A stretch of 64,000 nucleotides of DNA from Pseudomonas triticicola. Its GTDB lineage: Bacteria > Pseudomonadota > Gammaproteobacteria > Pseudomonadales > Pseudomonadaceae. Positions 27,138 through 34,405 of the stretch are shown here, piece by piece. The stretch is from positions 4,055,501 through 4,119,500 of the forward strand of contig NZ_JAHSTX010000001.1 of assembly GCF_019145375.1 (NCBI RefSeq). The letters run 5' to 3'. Each line of letters opens with the position of its first letter. Position 1 is the stretch's first letter. A program made the position numbers and the translations under genes. The notes beneath the pieces were generated by a model. It had not been told where the DNA came from. It ran no database searches and was given only the letters and a program-made list of their open reading frames with translations.

Positions 27138-28589
27138 TCACCCTGCGGTGGAGACTTCCTTCGGCAACCGCTGATCGATGACCTGATACAAGGCACTGCT
27201 TTGCGGCCAGTTGCGCATGAACCGCGCGCGATCGCGGGCATACGCCGGGGCAAAGCTGCCAATAGAGCCGTGCTGACACATCGAGTCGAGGTCGATCAGC
27301 GCCCAGCGATCCGCCTGCCAGAACAGGTTGTGCCCCTTGAAATCGCCATGACTGATGCGCTCGGCAATCAATCGGGCAAACAGCTGATCCAACGCACGCA
27401 GCTCGGCTTCCGGCGCCTGACCGTTTTCCACGTACGGTGCAAAGCGCTCGATAATGTCTGGCCCCGGCAGGAAATCGGTGACCAGATAGGCACTGCGGCG
27501 CAGCCACAAAAAACGCTTTTCCAATACCGCCAGCGGTTTCGGCGTGGAGATGCCGAGGAACGCCAGGCGATTGCCCTCACGCCATGAATGCCAGGCACGG
27601 CTCGGGCGCCAGAACCGCTTGAGCCAATGGGCGAAGCCCTTGATGTTGTAGCGCTTGATCACCAGAGTGCGCGCGCCGATCTGAACCTTGCCAACGCTCG
27701 CCGCGCCACCGGTCTTGTACAGATGCCCCTGTTCGAGCAGCGCATCGGCCTGCGCCAGCACCGGCAGCATGGCTGATTCTTCTTCGCGGCGAATGGCGCG
27801 CAAGGCGAATGCGCCGCGGTGAACAGCAAACAAGGTGCAGTCGCGGCCGACCTTGATCAGATAATCCCTGAGGCGCCAACTCCGGACCTTGTCGATCTGC
27901 TTCTGCAAGGCCTCCAGAGGCAGCGCATGCTCGCTGTTGCTCAGCAGGTAATACACCAGCAGTTCTTCGGTGAACGGTTCGAGTGATTTTGGCAACTGGG
28001 CGAAAAACACGCCTAGATTTTCCAGCACTTTCTGCCGGGACAAGGGCTGCCCCGGCGTTTGCGCACGAACGCCGGCACCATCGATCAGGTACAACTGACC
28101 GCCGTGGCGCAGCAGATTGTCCAGATGCAAGTCTTCCTGCCAGAGCCCCTTGCCGTGCAGGCGACCGATGGCATCCAGCGCTTCGGCCAACACGGCCGTT
28201 TGCTCATCGGCCAATGCCGGCAGCGACTCGACATTCGCCCACGCATCACCAAGGCTTTCGGCACCCTCCAGAAACTCAAAGAGCAGCCAGCCACCCTCGC
28301 TGTCTTTCAGGCCATCGGCCAACAGCAGCGGCGTGGTCATACCTTGTGCCGCGAGTAGCCGCACACCTTCGAGCTCACGCTGGAAATGTCGGGCGGCCTT
28401 GCTGCCGACCAGCAGTTTCGCCAGTACCGGCCGACCGCGCCAGACACCGGCCCCGACATAACGCTGCCCCGGCAAAACGCGCAACAGGCTCAGCAGTTGC
28501 AAATCCGCAGTACCGGCCGCATCGGCGAGACTCACGGTCAGCGGCAACGAAGGGGCGCGCCCGGATCGAGCCAGCTCGGACAATTGCAT
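27138..28589 (-). CDS. Tandem InaA-type LPS kinase-like protein (PA5006 family)
   Basis: A 483-residue protein with two small-kinase modules in tandem. The first has an EDLHLDNLL catalytic loop (Asp153) followed by LYLIDGAGV. The second has SHGDFKGHNLFW (Asp416) followed by WALIDLDSM. Both loops keep the Asp and Asn of active LPS/RIO-type kinases. ATG 28587-28589 overlaps the wapQ stop by one base (TGATG). It is the last gene of the waaF operon. PAO1 has a like-sized gene (PA5006, recalled) at the same place. The substrate is presumably a core heptose or another core sugar. Confidence 0.85.
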   Translation of the reverse strand: MQLSELARSGRAPSLPLTVSLADAAGTADLQLLSLLRVLPGQRYVGAGVWRGRPVLAKLLVGSKAARHFQRELEGVRLLAAQGMTTPLLLADGLKDSEGGWLLFEFLEGAESLGDAWANVESLPALADEQTAVLAEALDAIGRLHGKGLWQEDLHLDNLLRHGGQLYLIDGAGVRAQTPGQPLSRQKVLENLGVFFAQLPKSLEPFTEELLVYYLLSNSEHALPLEALQKQIDKVRSWRLRDYLIKVGRDCTLFAVHRGAFALRAIRREEESAMLPVLAQADALLEQGHLYKTGGAASVGKVQIGARTLVIKRYNIKGFAHWLKRFWRPSRAWHSWREGNRLAFLGISTPKPLAVLEKRFLWLRRSAYLVTDFLPGPDIIERFAPYVENGQAPEAELRALDQLFARLIAERISHGDFKGHNLFWQADRWALIDLDSMCQHGSIGSFAPAYARDRARFMRNWPQSSALYQVIDQRLPKEVSTAG

Positions 28590-29341
28590 CAACGAGTCTC
28601 CTTGTGACTGCGCCGCGCCGTCAGCCGCATCAGCCAGCTGTCGAGCAGCGAGCTGTCGGCCGGCTGTTCGAGATACGCCGCGAGCAATTGCCGCAAGTCG
28701 CCCTCGCTCCATTGCGGCGCACGGCGTTGCAATGGCTCCAGATCCTTGACCCGATCACGCATGCCGAATAGCAACGGCCGGGTTTTCTCCAGATCGATCA
28801 GTTGCGCCTCATAACCGTCGCCGGTGGCGCGCAGGAAGATATGCTTGGGATAAAAACAGCCATGCACCTGACGCGCGCCGTGCAGCCGCCGCGCCAGCAG
28901 ACCGCACGCAGTGAGAATGGCCGACTGTTGCGCGGCACTGAGCTGCGTCCAGCGCGCCAGCAGCGAATCCAGGTCGCTCCAGCCATCCAGTGCGCGGGTG
29001 AGCAGAATGGCGCGCACTTCCCCGGCAACCTTGCGCTCACCGAAAAACGCCGCCTGCAACGCCGGAATGCCCAGCTTGCGGTAACGGCTGATGTTGCGAA
29101 ACTCACGGGCAAAACTAGGCTCGCCCAACGGCGCATGCAAGGTCCGCGTCAGGTAATTGCTCTGGCGCTTGAGGTAATAGCCCTGACCTTCAAGATCCAG
29201 GCGGAACACGCTGCTCCAGCCGCCACCAGCGGTGTTGGGCTCATCCACAGCTTCAAGCTGTTTGGCCCACAGTGCGTCGAAATTGCCGAGACCGTGGCGC
29301 TCCAGCAGAGCGCGGTCCTGTACGGCAAGAAAATCAGTCAT
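28589..29341 (-). CDS. wapQ: LPS core kinase-like protein WapQ
   Basis: A 250-residue InaA/WaaP-family protein. The N-terminal lobe has VFRLDLEGQGYYLKRQSNY with the ATP-binding Lys. The loop reads VHGCFYPKHIFL in place of HxDxxxxN, followed by AQLIDLEKTRPL with the metal-binding Asp. The catalytic Asp position is thus Cys/Phe, as I recall for WapQ relatives, and activity is uncertain. The start codon overlaps the wapP stop by four bases (ATGA) and the stop overlaps the next ATG by one. Position between wapP and the tandem kinase matches PA5007. Confidence 0.83.
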   Translation of the reverse strand: MTDFLAVQDRALLERHGLGNFDALWAKQLEAVDEPNTAGGGWSSVFRLDLEGQGYYLKRQSNYLTRTLHAPLGEPSFAREFRNISRYRKLGIPALQAAFFGERKVAGEVRAILLTRALDGWSDLDSLLARWTQLSAAQQSAILTACGLLARRLHGARQVHGCFYPKHIFLRATGDGYEAQLIDLEKTRPLLFGMRDRVKDLEPLQRRAPQWSEGDLRQLLAAYLEQPADSSLLDSWLMRLTARRSHKETR

Positions 29342-30072
29342 TCACGTCCCTCAAAAAATCTCACCACGTGGCGAATCCGTTTCTTGTCGGCGACATCGAG
29401 CCGATCACACTGGCGATACTGCTTATAGAAGCGCAGGCGCTGGGTATTGGACAGGTGATATTTGGCCAGCTTATCGAGACAGGCGAGGTCCTTGGTGATC
29501 CGGTACTTGAGCCAGAAGCCGCGCCAGAACTCACCGTTCGGGCAATCGATGAGGAAGATGCGCGCCTGATCGTCGATCAGCAGATTGCGCCATTTCAAAT
29601 CGTTATGCGTAAACCGATGGTCGTGCATGGTCCGGGTGTAGCCAGCCAGTTGCCGGCTGACACCGTCGACCCAGGCGCGATCCTTGAGTTTGGGATCCTT
29701 GCGCTCGGCCAGTGCCGAGAGGTCCTCGGTATGGGGCAGTTCACGGGTGATCATCGCACCCCGATCATAAGCCGCACCGCGCCGCTCCAACCCCCAGGCC
29801 ACCACCTCGGCCGTGGGGATTCCCCACTTGGCGAAGCGCTTGAGATTCTGCCATTCCATTTTTACGCGCGGCTTGCCGAGGTAGCGGCGCAGGCCCTTAC
29901 CGGCGCCGACGTAACGCTTGACGTAGTAATTGACGCCGTGGCGTTGGACGCGGATGACCTCCGACAGAGGATCACGAGTCAGACGCTCGCCCTGTAACGC
30001 AAACACCGCTTCGAGGCTGCCGAAATCTTCGGCGAGGTCGCCGTACTGCGGCTCAAGTGTCCAGCCCGCCAT
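29338..30072 (-). CDS. wapP: LPS core heptose kinase WapP
   Basis: A 244-residue small kinase of the LPS-kinase family. VIRVQRHGVNYYVKRYVG holds the ATP-binding Lys, THNDLKWRNLLID is an intact HxDxxxxN catalytic loop, and IFLIDCPNG carries the metal-binding Asp. WapP is thought to phosphorylate heptose II of the inner core in P. aeruginosa. The start overlaps the waaP stop as TGATG, and the stop overlaps the wapQ start as ATGA, within the waaF-waaC-waaG-waaP-wapP-wapQ operon. Confidence 0.88.
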   Translation of the reverse strand: MAGWTLEPQYGDLAEDFGSLEAVFALQGERLTRDPLSEVIRVQRHGVNYYVKRYVGAGKGLRRYLGKPRVKMEWQNLKRFAKWGIPTAEVVAWGLERRGAAYDRGAMITRELPHTEDLSALAERKDPKLKDRAWVDGVSRQLAGYTRTMHDHRFTHNDLKWRNLLIDDQARIFLIDCPNGEFWRGFWLKYRITKDLACLDKLAKYHLSNTQRLRFYKQYRQCDRLDVADKKRIRHVVRFFEGRE

Positions 30073-30878
30073 CAGAGCGCATCCCCGTAACGCTGTTTGC
30101 GCGCGTAGAGCTTGTCGGCCTTGCCTTGCAGCCAGCTCAGCAGTGGCGCTTCCTCCGCCAGAATCTGCCGCAGCGGTTGCTGGAAATAGCCTTTGAGGAA
30201 ACGCAGCTTGTCGCGGCGAGTCAGGCCGATGTCCAGCGCGGAGAAGTACAGCGCCGCCAGATCCTTGTTGCGCCAGCGCTGAGTGATTTTCGCGCGGGTC
30301 TGGGCACGGTGCAGGTCAATCACCGAGAGTTTGAAATCTTGCGGCGTGACCGGTTTGTCGGTGTGCAGCAGAAAATGGCAGATGTAGCAGTCGCGGTGAT
30401 TGACCCCGGCGCGGTGCATCATCCCGGTCATCCGCGCCACTTCGGCAATCAATGCGCGCTTGAGTGTTGGCTCCGGCGGCTGCTTGACCCAGTCAATGCT
30501 GAAGTCTTCGAGGCTGATGGTCGGCGCCAGTTCTTCGGTGACGATGAACGAATGCTGATCCGCCGGGTTGCTGCCCTTCTCGCCGTAGGCGACGGCGGTC
30601 ATGGTCGGCACGCCGACTTCCTGCAGACGCTGGATGGCTGTCCATTCCTGACCCGCGCCGAGTACCGGCAGCTTGGCAGTGAGCAGGTTCTTGAAGATCT
30701 CGCCCCAGCCGATACCACGGTGAATTTTCACAAAAAACCCGTTGCCGTCGACTTCCGTGCGCAATGTCCGGCGCGCTTCCAGCTCGCGGTACACCTCGCC
30801 CTGCAAGCCTTCGACTGCGGCGAACGGGTCGCGTCCGGCCCAAAGGCTTTTGAACGGTTCAGCCAGCATCAACTTCAT
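30072..30878 (-). CDS. waaP: LPS core heptose I kinase WaaP (RfaP)
   Basis: A 268-residue cytoplasmic kinase that phosphorylates heptose I. VDGNGFFVKIHRG contains the ATP-binding Lys. NHRDCYICHFLL puts the catalytic Asp at residue 163, the position described as essential in P. aeruginosa WaaP. LSVIDLHRAQ is the metal-binding strand. WaaP is essential in P. aeruginosa, and phosphorylated core is needed for outer-membrane integrity. The ATG overlaps the waaG stop by one base (TAATG) and the stop overlaps the wapP ATG. Confidence 0.97.
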   Translation of the reverse strand: MKLMLAEPFKSLWAGRDPFAAVEGLQGEVYRELEARRTLRTEVDGNGFFVKIHRGIGWGEIFKNLLTAKLPVLGAGQEWTAIQRLQEVGVPTMTAVAYGEKGSNPADQHSFIVTEELAPTISLEDFSIDWVKQPPEPTLKRALIAEVARMTGMMHRAGVNHRDCYICHFLLHTDKPVTPQDFKLSVIDLHRAQTRAKITQRWRNKDLAALYFSALDIGLTRRDKLRFLKGYFQQPLRQILAEEAPLLSWLQGKADKLYARKQRYGDAL

Positions 30879-31999
30879 TAAGCGTGCTCCGCCAGAATCA
30901 CATCCGCCGCGTGCTGCGGCATGCTGTAGAGGTCGGCCGTCTCGGCGAAGGCCAGACCGTTGCGGCTCCAGGCCGCACGTGCAGCGTCGTTGCTCAACAT
31001 CTCGGTCAGGTATTGCGTCAGCTGCGCCTGCTCGAACGGCTCGTCGAGCACTCGCCCGGCATCGGCCTCGGCAATGTAATGGGCGTAACCGCAGACCGCG
31101 CTGACCAGCACCGGCAAACCGGCCACCAGCGCCTCAAGCAGCACGGTACCGGTGTTTTCGTTGTAGGCCGGGTGAATCAACAGGTCGGCGCCGAGCAGAA
31201 AACGCGGGATATCGCTGCGCCCTTTGAGGAAGGTCACATTGTCGCCCAGGCCCAGCGTCGCACTCTGCATCTGGAACAATTTGGGGTCATCCTGGCCGAT
31301 TACAAATAGCCGGGTGCGTTTGCGCAATTCGGCGGGCAGTGCGGCCAGCGCCTTGAGGCTGCGATCGACACCCTTGGTCTTGAAGCCGGAGCCGATCTGA
31401 ACCAGCAGCAGCTCGTCGTCCTTGAGATTGAATTCAGCGCGGAAACCAGCGCGGATTTCATCAGCATTCGCCGGACGCCGACGGTCCTGGGCGATGCCCG
31501 GCGGCAGCAGATGGAAGCGCTCAAGCGGCGTGTCGTAGTGCTTGATGAACAGTGGTTGCTGCACTTCGGAAATCATCAGCACTTCGGTCTTCGCGTCTCT
31601 GGCGAACACCGCGCGCTCGTACTCGGCGAAGTGGCGATAGCGACCCCAGCGGCGATACAGCGAGTTGCGCAGGTTCTGCGCCTTGTCTTCGAAGCAGCCG
31701 TCGGCGGCGTAGTAGACGTCCAGGCCCGGCATCTTGTTGAAGCCGATCAAGCGATCAACCGGGCGCTTGGCCAGATCTGCTGCCATCCACGCGCTGAGTT
31801 TTTCGTTGCGACGGTGATTGAAGAAGGCCTTGACCGGCGCCACCAGCACTTCGAAACCACGCGGCACGTCGCCTTCCCAGATCAGCGTGTAGACGCGAAT
31901 CTGATGACCGCGCTTCTGGCATTCGAGGGCGATGCGCATGAAATCGCGCTGCAGGCCGCCGAACGGGAAATATTTGTACAGGACAAATGCCAATTGCAT
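30878..31999 (-). CDS. waaG: LPS core UDP-glycosyltransferase WaaG
   Basis: A 373-residue GT4 enzyme (GT-B fold) adding the first outer-core hexose (hexosamine in Pseudomonas) to heptose II. The N-terminal LAFVLYKYFPFGGLQRDFMR matches WaaG, including the GG acceptor-side loop. The C-terminal donor site has QIGSGFKTKGVDRSLKAL and HPAYNENTGTVLLEALVAG with the E-x7-E pair. The ATG overlaps the waaC stop by one base (TGATG). Confidence 0.96.
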   Translation of the reverse strand: MQLAFVLYKYFPFGGLQRDFMRIALECQKRGHQIRVYTLIWEGDVPRGFEVLVAPVKAFFNHRRNEKLSAWMAADLAKRPVDRLIGFNKMPGLDVYYAADGCFEDKAQNLRNSLYRRWGRYRHFAEYERAVFARDAKTEVLMISEVQQPLFIKHYDTPLERFHLLPPGIAQDRRRPANADEIRAGFRAEFNLKDDELLLVQIGSGFKTKGVDRSLKALAALPAELRKRTRLFVIGQDDPKLFQMQSATLGLGDNVTFLKGRSDIPRFLLGADLLIHPAYNENTGTVLLEALVAGLPVLVSAVCGYAHYIAEADAGRVLDEPFEQAQLTQYLTEMLSNDAARAAWSRNGLAFAETADLYSMPQHAADVILAEHA

Positions 32000-33060
32000 C
32001 AGCGCAGCTCCTCAGCCATTAACAACGTGCTCAGTCGGCTGGCGACACGCTCGGGGTTCACACGCGTGAAGCACAAAGGCTGCTCGCGTTTCAGGTCAAA
32101 CTGACGGGCATCCTGCTCGGTCGGTTGATAGGTACATTTTTTCTGCATGCAGGGCGCACACGGGAAGTCGCTGGCCAGATGAATCTGCAGCTTGCCGTAA
32201 GCGCCGGTGAGGCCCGGATTGGTCGGGCCGAACAACGAAATCGTCGGTACATCCAGCGCAGCGGCCAGATGGCCGAGCCCGGTGTCCACCGCCACGCAGG
32301 CTTGCGCGCCGGCGAGGACTTTGCCGACGCCGGCCAGATTGAGCTTCGGCAGCACTTCGGCGTGCTTGAAACCGGCGGCAATGCGTTCGGCGCGGGCCTT
32401 TTCCTGCGGATTGCCCCACGGCAGCTTCACGCCAACGCCGAGGTAGCCGACCCGCTCGGTCAGCTCGCGCCAGTAGATTTCCGGCCAGTGCTTGGTGTCC
32501 CAAGTGGTGCCGTGGAGGAACACCACGTAAGCGTTCCTGCGTGGCAACTCGACCAGTCGCTCGACGTTGAGGCCGTAATCGCCGAGGCCTTTGGGCAAGT
32601 CGTAACCCAGAGCGATGGCGAATAACTGGCGTACGCGCTCGACGGCGTGCTGGCCTCGCGCGACAGCGAGTTTGCGATTGTAGAAGCGCGCAGCCATCGG
32701 CTCGCGCGCGGAAGTTTTATCGAGGCCGGCCACCGGGGCTTTGACGTAGCGGGTCAGCCAGGCACTTTTCAGCAGGCCTTGAGCGTCGATCACCAGATCG
32801 TATTTATTGGCGCGCACGCTTTGCTTGAAGCGTTTCCACTCGCCGCTGGTGAGGGTTTTCCACAAATTCTTGCGCCAGCGGCGGATCGCCACCGGAATCA
32901 CTTTATCGACCGCCGGGTGCCAGCTCGGAATCTCGGCGAAACCCTCTTCCACCACCCAGTCGAACTTGATTCCGGGAATGGCCCGGGCGGCGTCGGTCAG
33001 CGCCGGCAACGCGTGAATCACGTCGCCCAGCGATGAAGTCTTGATCAGCAATACCCGCAA
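31999..33060 (-). CDS. waaC: ADP-heptose:LPS heptosyltransferase I WaaC
   Basis: A 353-residue GT9 enzyme adding heptose I to Kdo. LRVLLIKTSSLGDVIHALPA is the conserved N-terminus, and VAVDTGLGHLAAALDVPTIS with LFGPTNP forms the ADP-heptose site. The true start is best placed at TTG 33058-33060, one base after the waaF stop, because the protein begins exactly there in family terms and GAGG lies nine bases upstream. The longer open frame to 33105 lies inside waaF. The TTG may lower expression relative to waaF. A CxxC-like CAPCMQKKC segment lies near residue 314. Confidence 0.96.
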   Translation of the reverse strand: MRVLLIKTSSLGDVIHALPALTDAARAIPGIKFDWVVEEGFAEIPSWHPAVDKVIPVAIRRWRKNLWKTLTSGEWKRFKQSVRANKYDLVIDAQGLLKSAWLTRYVKAPVAGLDKTSAREPMAARFYNRKLAVARGQHAVERVRQLFAIALGYDLPKGLGDYGLNVERLVELPRRNAYVVFLHGTTWDTKHWPEIYWRELTERVGYLGVGVKLPWGNPQEKARAERIAAGFKHAEVLPKLNLAGVGKVLAGAQACVAVDTGLGHLAAALDVPTISLFGPTNPGLTGAYGKLQIHLASDFPCAPCMQKKCTYQPTEQDARQFDLKREQPLCFTRVNPERVASRLSTLLMAEELR

Positions 33061-33061
33061 G

Positions 33062-34096
33062 TTAATGAACCTCGACCACGGAGCCCTGCAACTTCTGCAA
33101 GGCATCGTTGACCGCGTCCGGCATCAGCTGACGCAGGCAGTTGTAATGGCCGAACCGGCAAGTGCGATCGAAGCACGGGCTGCATTCGATGCCCAGGCGC
33201 ACGATCTCGACCTGCTCGGCCAGCGGCGGGGTGAAGCCCGGCGAGGTCGAGCCGTACACCGCGACCAGCGGACGATTCAATGCCGCAGCGACGTGCATCA
33301 GGCCGGAGTCATTGGACACAACGGAATCGGCGCAGGACAGCAGGTCAATGGCCTCGGCCAGCGAGGTGCCGCCGCTGAGGTTGACCGATTCTTCACGCAG
33401 GCCCGGGATCAGCCGGGCGCGAATGTCTTCGCCGACCGCGTGATCGTTTTTCGAGCCGAACAGCCATACCTGCCAGCCTTCGCGGATGCGCGCTTCGGCG
33501 ACCTTGGCGTAATGCTCGGACGGCCAGCGCTTGGATTCGCCAAACTCGGCGCCGGGGCACAGGGCCAGGACCGGGCGATCAAGGGTCAGGCCGAATTTGG
33601 CCAGTGCCGCTTCGCGGGTCACCGGGTCGATTTGCAGACTCGGGCGCGGGTACGGCTTTGGCAGCTCGGCGTTCGCTTCATAGGCCAGCGCCATGAAACG
33701 CTCGATCATCAGCGGGTAGCGTTCTTTGTCGAGAGTGCGCACGTCGTTGAGCAGGCCATAGCGGAACTCGCCGCGCCAGCCAGTGCGTTTCGGGATGCCG
33801 GCAAAAAACGGCACCAGTGCCGATTTCAGCGAGTTGGGCAGCAGGATCGCCTGATCGTACTGACCGCGCAGGGATTTGCCGATGCGCCGGCGCGTCGCCA
33901 GTTCCAGCGCGCCGTGGCCGAGCGGGAAGCTCAAGGCCTTGCGCACTTCGGGCATGCGCTCGAGGATCGGCCGGCTCCACTCGGGCGCCAGCACGTCGAT
34001 TGCGCATTGCGGGTGGCGCTGCTTGAGACACTGAAACAGTGTCTGCGCCATCACCATGTCACCGACCCAACTGGGCCCAACGATCAGAATATTCAT
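33062..34096 (-). CDS. waaF: ADP-heptose:LPS heptosyltransferase II WaaF
   Basis: A 344-residue GT9 enzyme adding heptose II. MNILIVGPSWVGDMVMAQTL is the standard WaaF N-terminus, and ATG 34094-34096 is chosen on that basis. The C-terminal half has CPGAEFGESKRWP, VSNDSGLMHVAAALNRP and VYGSTSPGFTPP, the ADP-heptose-binding signature. First gene of the seven-gene overlapping core operon. A hairpin at 34117-34138 lies just upstream and would end transcripts coming from glnE. Confidence 0.97.
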   Translation of the reverse strand: MNILIVGPSWVGDMVMAQTLFQCLKQRHPQCAIDVLAPEWSRPILERMPEVRKALSFPLGHGALELATRRRIGKSLRGQYDQAILLPNSLKSALVPFFAGIPKRTGWRGEFRYGLLNDVRTLDKERYPLMIERFMALAYEANAELPKPYPRPSLQIDPVTREAALAKFGLTLDRPVLALCPGAEFGESKRWPSEHYAKVAEARIREGWQVWLFGSKNDHAVGEDIRARLIPGLREESVNLSGGTSLAEAIDLLSCADSVVSNDSGLMHVAAALNRPLVAVYGSTSPGFTPPLAEQVEIVRLGIECSPCFDRTCRFGHYNCLRQLMPDAVNDALQKLQGSVVEVH

Positions 34097-34116
34097 GTGG
34101 TTTCCAAAAACGAACC

Positions 34117-34138
34117 GGGGAGGCATTTACGCCTCCCC
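34117..34138 (-). terminator. Hairpin terminator between glnE and waaF
   Basis: On the minus strand GGGGAGGCGTAAATGCCTCCCC forms an 8-bp GC-rich stem with a 6-base loop, followed after GGTTCG by TTTTT. It lies downstream of glnE and upstream of waaF, both on the minus strand, so it should separate the two. Confidence 0.65.
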
Positions 34139-34219
34139 GCCTCGATAATCATTGTGGAAGCGGCGCTGCTGGCGATGGGTCATTTCGTTCAACATGTCTG
34201 TCGACTGTCACTCCACTAT

Positions 34220-34374
34220 CGCGAGCAGGCTCACTCCTACAGGTTTTTGCATCTGTTCACATCACTGCGCTCACCGCAGATCACTGTGGGAGCGAGCCTG
34301 CTCGCGAAGGGGCCGGCACGTTCAACATTGCTGTTGACTGACACTCCGCGTTCGCGAGCAGGCTCGCTCCCACC
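34220..34374. repeat. Cluster of three GAGCGAGCCTGCTCGCGAA-type REP palindromes
   Basis: Three units at 34220-34240 (inverted and partly decayed), 34285-34310 (forward) and 34351-34374 (inverted) share the palindromic core CGAGCAGGCTCG. The forward/inverted pair 34285-34374 has the geometry of a REPIN. The 309-base gap 34097-34405 between waaF and glnE otherwise holds only the hairpin at 34117, and no gene is visible. The same family recurs at 53177-53266. Confidence 0.85.
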
Positions 34375-34405
34375 GTTTGAATCTCATTGCGTTCATTGGC
34401 GCGTT

